Source: Heterohyrax brucei (Eukaryota > Chordata > Mammalia > Hyracoidea > Procaviidae). Taken from it: a DNA stretch of 64,000 bases. The DNA lies in contig CM053146.1 in NCBI GenBank assembly GCA_028571685.1, positions 25,331,431 through 25,395,430 of the forward strand, written 5' to 3'. Positions 32,762 through 43,194 of this stretch are shown here, piece by piece. The position numbers were made by a program, and so were the translations under genes. The notes beneath the pieces are model-generated. The model saw only the letters and a program-made list of their open reading frames with translations, did no database searches and had not been told where the DNA came from. The stretch's first letter is position 1. Each line of letters begins with the position of its first letter.

Positions 32762-33845
32762 AAAGAAAAAGAAACCAAAATATGTGTTGCGTTCAGCAAA
32801 TTTGCTGCAAAAGATCTCTTTAAAGTGTTTAAAGCAAAGATGTTACTTTGAGGACTAAGGTTTATGTTATGAATTGAATTCTGACATGCCCCAAATGTGT
32901 GTCAACTTGTTTAGGCCATGATTTCCAGTATTGTGTGATCGTCCACCATTTTGTCATCTGATATGATTTTCCCATGTTATAAATTCTACTTCTGTGAAGT
33001 TAATGAGGCAGCATTAGGGGCAGTTATGTTAGTGAAGCAGACGCAATCTACAAGATTAGTCTTTGTCTTAAATCATTCTCTTTAGAGACAGAAAAGAGAG
33101 AAGCAGGCAAAGACAGCGGGGATCTCCTGTCACCAAGAAAGCAGCACTAGGAGCAAAGCTTGTCCCTTGAATCTGGTGTTTCTGAGAAGAGAAACTTCTA
33201 GACCAAGGGTGTTTGATGACAAGGATCTTCCTCCGGAGCCAACAGAGAGGGGAAGCCTTCCCCTGGAGCTGGCACCCTGCACTTGAACTTATAACCTACT
33301 AGAATGTGAGAGGATAATCTTCTGATTTTTAAAACCATCTGCGTGTGGCATTTCTGTTATGGCAATGCTAGATAACTAAGATGATATGCCTGACCCCCCC
33401 CCCAAAACCTGAAAAACCAAGCAGTGGTATTTTCAGTTGCCTCATATGCATGCAAAAAGCTAGACAGTGAATAAGGAAGATCAACAAAGAGTTGAGACCT
33501 TTGAATTATGGTGTCGATGAAGAATATTGAGTATACCATGGGCTGCCAGAAGAATGAACAAAGCTGTCTTTGATGGAATATAGCTAGAATGCCACATAGA
33601 AGTAAGAATGGCAAGTACTTTGGACATGTTATTAGGAGGTACCAGTCCACGGAAAAGGACATCATGCTTGGTAAAGCAGAGGGTCACTGAAAGAAAGGAA
33701 ATTCTTCAAAGAGACAAATCAACACAGTGATGGCAACGATGCACTCAAGTGTAAACAATTATTGTGCATATGATGTGAGAGCTGGTGGTGTTTCATTCTG
33801 TTGTACACATAGGGCTACCATAAGACAGAACAAACTGTACATAAA
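32762..33845 (+). mobile_element. RTE LINE, C-terminal and 3' end, sense (part 2, split by LTR)
   Basis: 32785-32867 ('ctgcaaaagatctctttaaa') and 33383-33845 are the continuation of the RTE at 30056, down to its 3' end ('ttctgttgtacacatagggc' near 33810). The minus-strand frames at 33357-33687 are antisense shadows. The gap is filled by an LTR. Confidence 0.75.
32868..33382 (+). mobile_element. MaLR-like solo LTR inserted in the RTE, sense
   Basis: 'tgttatgaattgaattctga' start, 'tgtcaacttgtttaggccat', an 'agaaagcagcactaggagca' middle and 'tttctgttatggcaatgcta' end. About 515 bp. The RTE reads across the two sides, confirming an insertion. Confidence 0.7.
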
Positions 33846-33885
33846 AACAGCATATATAATGTGTATGTATTTGTGTATATACTTA

Positions 33886-34432
33886 TGAGGTCTAACAGTT
33901 AACTCCGTGAACTGAATTGTTTAAAGTGCTGCACATATCATTGCTGAGTATCCCTACAGTCATCTTCAAAGTACTCCCCTTGGGAAACTATGCATCAATG
34001 CCAGTCTACCCTTCAGAGTAATTTTGAAACCCTTTCTGGAGTTGCCACTGCACATGGTGATAAGGTGGTAGGTTTGCAAACATAACTGTATAGTTGTCTA
34101 TGAGGGAGTTTTAGCCAGTAAACAAATAACTGTATTGGAACACCCTCCCTACCCACCTGCTCTGGCCCCAAATGACTTTACCAGATGATAAATGAAATAC
34201 TGAAAGGAAGACATTTTGATGACACTCAGGACATCAAGAGTAAAACGATGATGACTGTAATGGTCATTCCAGAAAAAGAGTTCCAAAATTGCTTTGATGG
34301 GTGGACTAGGTGCTGGCCTTAGGGCATAGCTTTCCAAGCGGAGTACTTGAGAGGTGACCATAGTAATATTCAGCATTGAGGTATGTAACATTTTTTCTAG
34401 AGTGAGTTCATGAACTTAATTGGCAGTACTCA
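33886..34432. mobile_element. Palindromic mariner derivative: two identical ends head to head
   Basis: Both ends are the same (3') end of the mariner at 28735. The left arm (33886-34050) is in antisense orientation and the right arm (about 34080-34432) in sense orientation, each running to a terminal repeat (tgaggtctaacagttaactc; right end, minus strand, tgagtactgccaattaagtt). The right arm keeps about 350 bp including 'ttggaacaccctccctaccc'. The 5' half of the transposase is absent. A TA lies just outside the left end (33884-33885). Confidence 0.75.
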
Positions 34433-34485
34433 CACTCACACACACACACATTTGTTGTGTGTGTTTGTATATATGTATATAGGTG
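34430..34485. repeat. CA/GT microsatellite, inverted halves
   Basis: A short CA run (about 34431-34450) is followed by a TG run (about 34456-34467), forming a small imperfect inverted repeat next to the mariner end. Confidence 0.7.
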
Positions 34486-34743
34486 CGCACATGTGTGTAG
34501 AAAAACAGATAGATACGCAGAGAAGGCAGTTTGAAACAACCAACAGTCTTTCTTGTTGGAGAATGATTTACTTTTTTCTCTTCCCTATTTTCTGCTTTCA
34601 TGGTGGATAAATTAAATTTTTTAAAGGTGCAATTGTTTTACTGTAAAAATGTTATTGCTAGTGATAAAGTAATGAAATAAAATTTCAGAGGAAATGGTGA
34701 TAAATATTTTTTTTTTCTTCTAAAGAGTTATTATTAAGGAAAT

Positions 34744-34775
34744 GTCGGATTCGACTCGACGGCACTTGGCTTGGC
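34744..34775 (+). repeat. Short SINE/RTE tail unit (TTGGC-tailed)
   Basis: 32 bp: GTCGGATTCGACTCGACGG then CACTTGGCTTGGC. It starts at the palindrome itself, so it is more 5'-truncated than the 45-bp class. No clear target duplication. Confidence 0.75.
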
Positions 34776-34972
34776 TTTAGAAGAATAATGCTCAGTTCAT
34801 TGTTATTTGTTTCAACATGCAGGTACACTGAAACATGGACACATAAAATTTAACCCACCATATAAATAAAATTTCATATGAAAATAAAAATACTTATGAA
34901 AATACATATTATGTTCAGAATTTTGATGTGGAGGAGAAGTAAGGTTGAAATATTTGATGTGAATTGTAAGCA

Positions 34973-35130
34973 GTAGACCTGGTGGTAGAGTGGTTAAGAG
35001 CTTGGCTAGTAACCAAAAGGCTGGCAGCTCAAATCCACCAGCCACTCCTTGAAAGCCCTGTGAGGCAGTTCTACTCTGTCCAGTAAGGTCACTATAAGTG
35101 GGAATTGATTCGATGGCCCCTAACAGTGAC
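34973..35130 (+). mobile_element. Afrotherian tRNA-derived SINE, sense
   Basis: Complete: 'agacctggtggtagagtggt' head to 'gggaattgattcgatggccc' and a 'ctaacagtgac' tail like the RTE (AAC)n tail. Confidence 0.85.
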
Positions 35131-35671
35131 AATTTAAGTATCTTATAAGCTCCACTGCTGTTATACTGATGCTTAAATCTGTTATTTCTGTGCTCTCAAA
35201 ACAAATTTTTGTTTCTTTCATACTTTTAAAAAGATATATATATATTTTTAATTTCCAGAGCTATTTTCTACAGCATTTTTAGGTTTCTTGAAAACTTTTG
35301 CCAGAAGCGGAGTTCCCAAATTATTCCCTCTCCTGCTGAAATTAATTTTCAGTGAATTAATTAAATAATACACAAATAGCTTTGATATGAGGAAACAGTA
35401 GAAATAAACGTAAAGTTTTCTAAGGAAGCAAGGAAAAAGAGAGCTTCAGAGCCAGAGTCTTTTCAGTTAAGAAATGGAATCACCACAGAAAATGTTTTCT
35501 CTCCTTAAATGTGTGGGTACAGTGTTAATGGCTTATCCTTCTTCTCTTGAGTTTTTTTAGGTCAAGTGTTGACAAGTGGACATTTTACTGGAGAGTTCTA
35601 GATCTCTAATCACACATTGCCAGCTGTCTAACCTTTGGAAATGGTAAGGAAGCCTTTTGATCAACTTAGCT
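35131..35671. other. No recognisable feature
   Basis: AT-rich, no frame or repeat that I can name. Confidence 0.4.
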
Positions 35672-36105
35672 ATATGGGTATGTTATGGAACTACCAGCTG
35701 TCTCCTAGTGTGTTGTGCTGTGATGGTTTGCATGTTGCTGTGATGCTGGAAGCTATGCCACTGGAATTTCAAATGCCAGAGAGTTAACCATGGTGGACAG
35801 TTTTCAGCAGAGCTTCCAGACGAAGATTAAAAAGAAAGGCCTAGTGATTTACTTTTGAAAGTCAACCATGGAAGCCCTATGGGTCTGGTTTGCTTGATTG
35901 GACATATCAAAAGGAAAGATCACTTACTAAAGGAGAGCATGAAGTTTAGTGAGTTAGAGGGTCAGCAAACGTAAGGGAGGCCTTCGGTAAGGTGAACTGA
36001 TAAATAGCCATAACAATGGATTCCAATATGTCAACCATTATGAGGATGATATAGGAATAGCAATGTTTCTTTCTGTTGTGCAGAAGGTCATCAGGAATCA
36101 AAGTA
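35672..36105 (+). mobile_element. Internally deleted RTE: 5' UTR joined to 3' end
   Basis: 35680-35880 ('cagctgtctcctagtgtgtt', 'cttccagacgaagattaaaa') matches the RTE 5' UTR, seen in reverse at 53100-53370. It passes directly into RTE 3'-end sequence at about 35910-36100 ('agagggtcagcaaacgtaag', 'tgtttctttctgttgtgc'), the counterpart of 33680-33815. All of EN and RT is missing. The plan matches a non-autonomous LINE derivative. Confidence 0.65.
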
Positions 36106-36944
36106 AACAGTGTCTATCTACCTATCTATCATTGTCCATCTACACATTCATCCATCATCTTTCTCTGCTGTGACAATCTTATGAGACAGATGTGTCAGCA
36201 TTTTGAGGGAATAGGGATTCCACAGATATGAAACTGTTACTATTAGAATAATTGTAATGATTAATAACAAGTGTGAAAGAAGCTAAAACATTATGTTGTT
36301 CACAATTATCCTGAAATATTTTCCTATAATCATAATACTGGTCATTCTTTCATTTGTCTTTCTAATTATTAAATTACTAAAGTGCAATTTTCAACCAAAC
36401 TAGAAATTCATCATGCAACTGCCAGAATAAAAGATCTTCCCCATCCTTGCCTAAAAAATGCTATGAACCTATGCTCTTTCTAACACTGTTTACATATAAT
36501 CTATGATTCTACAGAGTTTATGTTTTAGAGAAAAAGTGTAATTCTATAGAGACATTTCAATTCTATTATGGTTGTCCTTTTTAATTGGATCTCCTGGGAA
36601 ACATGGAGGCACATGAATTAAAAGTAAAAATGTAGAGGCAGCAGGAACCCTTATTATTAGGTAGCTGTGGATTTTATTATGCTTTTATGTTAGCTATCTT
36701 AATCATAGCCTTTATAGATGGACAGTTTACCTGCCACACTCATGCATAAAATGCCGCCTCCGGGTTTAACTCACCTTGAGTCCTTGACTAGGTGTCAGAC
36801 TGAATATGCATGTGATGGCACAGGTTCTCAGTACTGTAGATAAAGTACCCTTCTGTTCTTGCTTCATACTGACTTGGTTTTTAGCAATATCATCCAGGAC
36901 AAAACAAATTAATGGGACATTTTTCATTGTTCTGTCAATTAGTT
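36106..36944. other. No recognisable feature
   Basis: AT-rich. A short degenerate ctat repeat occurs at 36110-36135. Confidence 0.4.
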
Positions 36945-37166
36945 GCCCATTGCTATAGAATCAGTTGCAACTCATGAAACATGATGTATTTTAGAGTAGA
37001 ACTGTTTCATCAAATTTTTTTTTCAATAATCTTTATGAATGCAGATCACCAGTAGGACAGGGTTGAACTACCCTGTAGAATTCCCAAGGAGCACTTGGTG
37101 AGTTGGGTTCAAACTGCTGAACTTTTGGTTAGCAGTCATGGCACTTAACCACTATGCCACCAGGAT

Positions 37167-37170
<4 letters not shown>
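36945..37170 (-). mobile_element. Afrotherian SINE, antisense
   Basis: Ends with the inverted tRNA head ('cttaaccactatgccaccag'). The 3' part is interrupted by about 60 bases of T-rich sequence around 37010-37040. Confidence 0.75.

Positions 37171-37206
<36 letters not shown>
37171..37206. repeat. (GT)n microsatellite
   Basis: About 18 GT units immediately beyond the SINE head, ending in gtatgc. Confidence 0.95.
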
Positions 37207-37209
<3 letters not shown>

Positions 37210-37722
37210 CATATATTAAGAGAGAAAGAGAAACTTATCTGAAGGAAATGGCTCATGTGATTGCAGATGTTGGCAAGTCCCGAGTCTATGGGTCATATGT
37301 CAGGCTGGGTGCACTTCCTGAAGCACATAGCTGTAAACCTATTGCTACTGAGTGAATTCTCACCCATAGTGATCCTACAGCTATAGGAGTTGACAAATCC
37401 AAGATCAACAGGTCATATGGCAGGCCACTCATTCACAGGCTGTAGAAGCTGATGAATCCCTAGATCAGTAGGTAAGCTGCTAGTTCAAGTTCCAAGACCT
37501 AGAGGTCAGATGATGATGAGATGGATGTTGCATCTAGAAAAAGAGCCTCACTGATATACTAGAGACAGGTCACATCCCCAAGGAAATTCCCTGTCAACTG
37601 ATTGTCTGCTCGTGGAATTGATTATATAATCACGTAACTGCCAAATTACATTGTTACTTAACTGCCATGTCACTGAGAATCATGGCCCAGCCAAGTTGAC
37701 ACATAATCTTAACCATGACAGT
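37206..37722 (-). mobile_element. LTR-like repeat, antisense, MaLR-related
   Basis: The right end read on the minus strand, 'tgtgtcaacttggctgggcc', is shared with the LTR at 32868 (tgtgtcaacttgtttaggcc). A SINE fragment is inserted near 37335-37395. Family assignment is tentative. Confidence 0.45.
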
Positions 37723-37739
37723 AGTAGAGTGCTTTCCCC

Positions 37740-37945
37740 CCTCCTCCAGGTACAAGCTGTTAAGTGCTCTATAACTAGCCAAAATGTTGGCAGTTCAAAT
37801 CCATCCAGAAACATCCTGAGAGACTGGCCAAGCAATCTGCTTATGAAAGTTCACAGCCCTGAAAACTCTATGGAGCCAGTCTATTCTTCACACAATGACT
37901 TGCTGTAAGTTGGACTCAAACTGACAGCAACTAAGTACAACAAGA
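37740..37945 (+). mobile_element. Longer SINE class, sense
   Basis: Carries the extra middle segment ('caatctgcttatgaaagttc') seen in the copy at 53862, then 'ctctatggagccagtctatt' and the RTE-like 3' end 'gttggactcaaactgacagc'. Confidence 0.7.
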
Positions 37946-38147
37946 TTTTGTAAAACTCTTCATTGACTTTCATTTTGATAGGTCAATACAATTTTTGAAG
38001 GCTTGTGATTTTTTTGTTTGTTGAGTTCTTTGCTGATCAGTTAGGTCAACAAATACTAGGTATTGAGGTTGTAAGTTTCAGTTAGAATTGGTCCTTATCA
38101 TAAAGGACATCGGGTTCATAAAAAGGAAAACACTACATAATTGTTAC

Positions 38148-38472
38148 AGTTGTTAGCTGCCATGGCGTTGGCCCCTGACTCATGGTGACAATCAGACACA
38201 ATGGCGCTCTATCCTTTGCCATCTTCTTAATTGGTTACAAATTGGACTGCAGGATTTTCATTGACTTAATTTGTAGAAGTTGATTGCCAGACTTTTCTTG
38301 TTAGTCTATCTTAATTTGCAAGCTCTGATGAAACCAGCATCATAGCAATACCCAAGCCTCAACTGACTGATATGTGGTGGCTGTACATGAGATATACTCA
38401 CTAGAATCAATTCAAGTCTCTTCAATGGAAGTCAAGTATTACACTAGTGAGCCACTGCCACCCCCAACAGGT
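38148..38472 (-). mobile_element. Composite SINE: tRNA head + RTE 5' body + RTE 3' tail, antisense
   Basis: On the minus strand the head is ggcagtggctcactagtgta with a B-box-like gacttgaattgattc, resembling a tRNA promoter. Then comes 'cagccaccacatatcagtca...gaggcttgggtattgctatgatgctgg', which matches the RTE 5' UTR, and finally 'ccatgagtcaggggccaacg', the RTE 3' end. About 325 bp. Confidence 0.7.
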
Positions 38473-38764
38473 AAACTGTTGTTCAAAATGTGACAGTGTC
38501 TATAAAGTAGCCTAACTGATTACTGCAGAAAAGTAGGGAATTTAAACCTGAGATATCGCTTCACCATGAAGATGGCTTCGTCGTGCCATTTAACAACTTT
38601 TGCAGTAAAATATTGTGTAGCTATTACCTTCTCTGTTAAAATTTTTCTTTGTTGTTTCCTCTGCAGTTTCCAATATAAAATTAATTGATATTCCTGATAA
38701 TGAACATGAAGTACTCTTCAGATTGGGAAATACTTTCTGAATCATTAAAATACCTCAAGACCCA

Positions 38765-38962
38765 AATCCATTGATGTCAAACTGATTCGGACTCATAGGG
38801 ACCCTACGGGACAGAGTGCAACTGCCTCATAAGATTTCCAAGGCTGTATTCATTACAGAAGCAGACTGCCACATCTTTCTTCTAAAGAGCAGCTGGTAGT
38901 TTTGAACTGCTGACCTTTTGGTTAGCAGCCAAGTGCTTACTCACTCCATCACTAGGACTCTA
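38765..38962 (-). mobile_element. Afrotherian SINE (longer class), antisense
   Basis: 'gattcggactcatagggacc' to 'tccatcactaggactct', with the extra 'agaagcagactgccacatct' segment. Confidence 0.8.
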
Positions 38963-39069
38963 TCTGAATCATTATTAGCTTAAATAAAGCACAGGGTTAT
39001 TTTATTTTTAAAATTTCTGTTTATTAAATTCATACCCTTTGGAAATCAAAGCTGTCCTATTCAATATAT

Positions 39070-39225
39070 TGAAACTGGTGGCGTAGTGGCTGAGTGTATG
39101 TCTGCTAATCAAAAGGTTGACAATTCAAATCTGCCAGGCACTCCTTGGAAACCTATGAAACAGTTCTACTCTGTCCTATGGGGTGCTGTGAGTCAGAATC
39201 AGCTGGACAGCAGTGGGTTTTGGTG
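39070..39225 (+). mobile_element. Afrotherian SINE, sense (cluster member)
   Basis: 'actggtggcgtagtggctga' to 'tcagaatcagctggacagca'. Confidence 0.85.
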
Positions 39226-39235
39226 GGTTTAATCA

Positions 39236-39400
39236 ATACATGGAAGCTAGTGCTACAGCTGTTAACCAACATGTCAGCACTTTGAATCCATCGGTCAGTC
39301 CTTGGGAACTCTGTGGGGCAGTCCTACTCTGTCCTATAGGGTCACCGTGAGCCAGAACTGACTCAGTGACAGTGAGTTCTTTTTTTTTTGTTTTTTGTTT
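39236..39400 (+). mobile_element. Afrotherian SINE, sense (cluster member)
   Basis: 'gctagtgctacagctgttaa' to 'gccagaactgactcagtgac', followed by a T-rich tail. Confidence 0.85.
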
Positions 39401-39416
39401 TTTGATATTCAGTGTA

Positions 39417-39565
39417 TGGGACCCCTGGTTGCACAGTGGTTAAGATTTTGGCAGCTATCAAAAAGTTTAGCAATTTGAGTCTACCAGGTGCTCCTTGGAA
39501 ACTCTGTGGGGCAGTTCTGCTCTGTCCTGTAGGGTCACTTAGAGTCAGAATTGACTACACTGTTT
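39417..39565 (+). mobile_element. Afrotherian SINE, sense (cluster member)
   Basis: 'acccctggttgcacagtggt' to 'agagtcagaattgactacac'. Confidence 0.85.
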
Positions 39566-39704
39566 TTTTGTTTTTAATTGTGTTTTCATGTGTGGGGGTG
39601 GAGGATTAGTTTATTCAGTATATAAAGTCAGTTTTAGTGTAGCCAGTTTATGAGCAGAATACAAGATATTTAATCGTGCTGGAAACAAAACAAGCAACAA
39701 AAAA

Positions 39705-39846
39705 AAATCCTAACCTATTATCACTGAGTGGGTTAACAACAACAACAAAAAATCCTATGCTATTGTCATTGAGTTGGCTCTGATTCATACAATTTGCAGT
39801 ATGCTATTGAGTTGGATCCGACTTGACAGCACTTGACTATGCTTGG
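39705..39846 (-). mobile_element. SINE/RTE 3' fragments, antisense, including a tail unit
   Basis: An (AAC)n stretch near 39735-39750 and 'gtcattgagttggctctgat' are antisense tail and 3'-end pieces. At 39806-39846 a separate unit (gagttggatccgacttgaca, then acttgac...gcttgg) resembles the TTGGC-tailed units, more diverged. Confidence 0.55.
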
Positions 39847-39849
39847 TAA

Positions 39850-40015
39850 AGAAAGTTTTGAGGCCTAGTATTTAAATATTATGTATGCTAACCAAAAGGT
39901 CAGCAATTTGAATCTGCAATGCATTTCCTGGAAGCTCTATGGAGCAGTTCTACTCTGTCCTTTAAGGTTGCTATGAATCAAAATCAACTCGATGGCAGGG
40001 TATTTGATGTTTTTG
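39850..40015 (+). mobile_element. Afrotherian SINE, sense (cluster member)
   Basis: 'tgctaaccaaaaggtcagca' to 'tcaaaatcaactcgatggca'; head degraded. Confidence 0.8.
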
Positions 40016-40029
40016 GGTTATATTTTGTA

Positions 40030-40185
40030 AGAAGCCCTAGTGATACAGTGGTTAAGAGCCACAGTTGCTAACCAAAAGGTTGGCAGTTTGAATCTACCAG
40101 CAGCTGTTCAAAAATCATCTGAGGCAGTTCTACTCTTTCCAGCAGGGTTATTATGCATCAGAATCAACTTGACAGAAACAGGTTT
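40030..40185 (+). mobile_element. Afrotherian SINE, sense (cluster member)
   Basis: 'agccctagtgatacagtggt' to 'cagaatcaacttgacagaaa', then a T/A-rich tail to 40220. Confidence 0.85.
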
Positions 40186-40574
40186 TTATTTTTTTATTTT
40201 TTTTTATTTTTTATTTTTATCCACTAACCTTTAAATTACATTTATGCCCAAATCTCCAGTATTGAACTTGTTCAGAGACAAGAGGGTATTATTACTAATG
40301 TTGGCAGATACCATGAAGGTCTGCCTGATTCTTTCATATTTTGATAGGCAGAATTCTGTCTCCTCTGGATGGTCTGTGGCATCTATATGTTTTGCTTCCC
40401 TTCACTCCATAAAAGAGGGCAAATAATAATAACAATTCAGATAAACTTTATCAAAGAAAATTTCACATAGCAAAATATGGATATACTTTAATATTTTAAA
40501 ATATGATATACTCTATAGTTGGTTCTGATATTGGCACTGGGTAGCAAGCAGTGTCTGTTCTGTTACGTATTTTC

Positions 40575-40690
40575 CTGTTTTTTTTCCTCCCCCGTCCTCA
40601 TTTTTCTTCCTTCTATCATCCCTCCCTCCATCCTTACCACTTTTTTCCTTCTTCTCTTCTTGTCTCTCTCACCCCCCTCTCATTCTTTAT
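40575..40690 (+). repeat. Polypyrimidine tract
   Basis: About 115 bases that are almost all C and T (cctcccccgtcctc, tccctccctccatcc, tctctctcaccccc). Low-complexity; could adopt unusual structure. Confidence 0.8.
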
Positions 40691-41855
40691 TTTCCAGGTT
40701 TAGATTTTCTGCTTTTTAAACTCTGCTTATAACTTTTCTTGCATCTGTTTCTGTTTCTCAAAAGGAAAATTGAATTAGCTGTGTTTCATTTCTGATTTTG
40801 TACTCTAGAGTTATTGAGAATCATTACCATATCTAGCAAAAACTGACATTTTCTAGCTACAGATAGAAATCTTTATATTTTCACTAGTCACTCAGAGCCT
40901 TTTTATAAAATATAGGGGTTCCCAGTCTCAAAGAAATAATTCTGTTAAAAACATGCAAAGCTGTAACTGCAATGGATCTTGTTGCTCCACATCATGAAAT
41001 CAACATTATGTGGGGAGATTTATAAAGTTGTGTCTTTGTCACTAATTAGCCAACCAAATAGCCAGCTAGTTAACGTAAAACTCTACCACTGCTTTCATAT
41101 CACCACTTTTCTCCTCTGTGCCTATGTCTAGCCTGTTGAGTTCTGAACCAGAAATTTGACATTATTATGACCTGTGTAGTTAAATCAAGGTTACATTTGC
41201 CAAACTCATCTAGGTTCTGAATGTGCCTTTCAAAGCTTATGTATTCCTCTAACAGTATTCTCTCCTGTGTATCAAGTTCCCTTTCCCTCTGTCCTCTCAA
41301 AGTGACTATTTCAGTTGTTTGAAGTCATAACTAAAGGTCTGGAATGTACCTTGATTAATCTCACTCCCTAATCTTTGCTCAGGCTGTTTTTTATTGCATG
41401 AAATAAGTTTTTCTCCAAATACTTATCAGTCAAGTCCCAACTCAGGAGTATCATATAAAAAGGGAATATCTTCCGGACAATTAACAAATTGTGTTAGAAG
41501 CTTCTTCTCTGTATTATTAGGGAATATCCCGGAAACATCTGCTACTCATCAGAAAATATAGTGAATTATTTTTTTTACTGGACTATGAGCTCCTTGAAGA
41601 TTGATGGTGAGTCTTTTAATGTTATTTCTCCAGTCACCTGTCATACTTAGCAAAGATTTTTATGCTCTATAAATACTTGCAAATTGAATATATTTAAATA
41701 TTTGGAGGATAACTTAAGAAATCATTTACCTCAAAGGTAAGAAAAAATATTTTATATACCATAGTGCTGAAAACTTCATTGGCTAATGAAAAGCCTTGGT
41801 GATTTCTCCAGAGACAATACTGAATGCCAGCAGTACCAAATTATAAACTACCAGT
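40691..41855. other. No recognisable feature
   Basis: No repeat or frame I can name. The minus-strand 66-codon frame at 41100-41300 shows no motif. Confidence 0.4.
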
Positions 41856-41857
41856 TC

Positions 41858-42035
41858 GCGTCACAGTGATTCTAACTCCTGGTGACCCCATGTGTGTTAG
41901 AGCAGAACTGTTCATAGGGTTTTCATGACTTTGACCTTCTGGAAGAAGATCACCAGGCATTTCTTCTGAAGGATCTCTGGATGGATTTGAAACATCAGCA
42001 TTTTGTGTAACTGTTCTTGCTACCCAGGGACCCCT
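41858..42035 (-). mobile_element. Longer-class SINE, antisense
   Basis: 'gattctaactcctggtgacc', 'gcatttcttctgaaggatct' and inverted head 'tacccagggacccct'. Confidence 0.8.
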
Positions 42036-42151
42036 GAATTAGAAACTAAGTCTCATAAAATTCAGATAAAATCATTAAATATGCTTGTGGACCAATTTAT
42101 GTTCTGCTCTTAATTAAAGTCGAAGATTTAAGAGTTAATTTTGGTAACAAG

Positions 42152-42374
42152 ATAATGAAAAAAGTTTACTGTAAGCTTCTATATTTTCAAGAAACAGGAT
42201 TCATGAAGTAGTAAAACATATTGAGATGTAGAAAGTAAGAGGCGATGTCTGCATAACCTCTACAAGTGTGTGTTCAAACAATGTGGACATAGAAGAGTCA
42301 TTTTTCAGACCAATCAGCTTGTTAGATAGCATCTGATTCATGTAAAACAACAGTCTTTAGTCACTTATGAAAGT
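42152..42374 (+). repeat. Duplicated ~220-bp sequence, copy 1
   Basis: Matches 43312-43536 over its whole length at roughly 80-85% by eye (shared 'agaagagtcatttttcagac'). No terminal repeats, no tail and no tRNA head were seen, so it is not a recognised transposon. Confidence 0.8.
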
Positions 42375-42909
42375 CAAGATTAATGCTTCTTGGCTTAATT
42401 TTCAAAGATTGTAAAACTTAGCACACACTTGACACTGATGGGAAGCCATGTTGCCAAGTTTGGCGGGGGCTTCTTAAAGGAGGAAAACTGTTAGTGTTTA
42501 GTTTCTTATCATATTTGAACCATATACACCAAGCTGTATGTCAGTATTCCTTTCAAGAAAGTTTAAAGTAAAATGTGCAGATGTGCTCATTCAGTATTTC
42601 AAAGTACGTGGTGTGGAGGTCTCAAATCTACCTAAGACACCTGCTTTATTGTAGGTTTTGTGTAGATAACCTTATCAGGTTGGAGAGTTCCCCTCTACAC
42701 CTATTTTTCTGAGAGTTTTTATTGTGAATAGATGTTGAATTTTGTTAAATGCTTTTTCTGCAACAGTTGATATTATCAGGTGAGTTTTCCTCCTTAATCT
42801 TTTTATATGGTGGATTATACTGATTGATTTGTGCCTGTTGAATCAGTTTTATATGTTTGGAATAACCCCCAACTGGTCATGATACATAATTTTTATATAT
42901 ATTGAGAAA

Positions 42910-43067
42910 CTGGAAACCCTGGTAGAGTAGTGGTTAGTGCTATGTCTGCTAACAAAAAGGTCAGCAGTTCGAATCTGCCAAGTACTCCTTGGAAACTCTC
43001 TGGGGCAGTTCTACTCTGACCTGTAGGGTTGCTATGAGTCAGAATTGACTCAGTGGCAGTGAGTTTG
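42910..43067 (+). mobile_element. Afrotherian SINE with 10-bp target duplication, sense
   Basis: 'ggaaaccctggtagagtagt' head to 'tcagaattgactcagtggca'. tattgagaaa flanks it at 42900-42909 and 43068-43077, splitting the old L1. Confidence 0.9.
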
Positions 43068-43194
43068 TATTGAGAAATTTATTTGCTTTATTTTTTTAAA
43101 GATTATCGCATGTATATTTATGAGGGATATTGGTCTATAATGTTGTTTCCTTGTATTATCTTTGCCTGGTTTTGATATCAAATCCAAAACTAAC

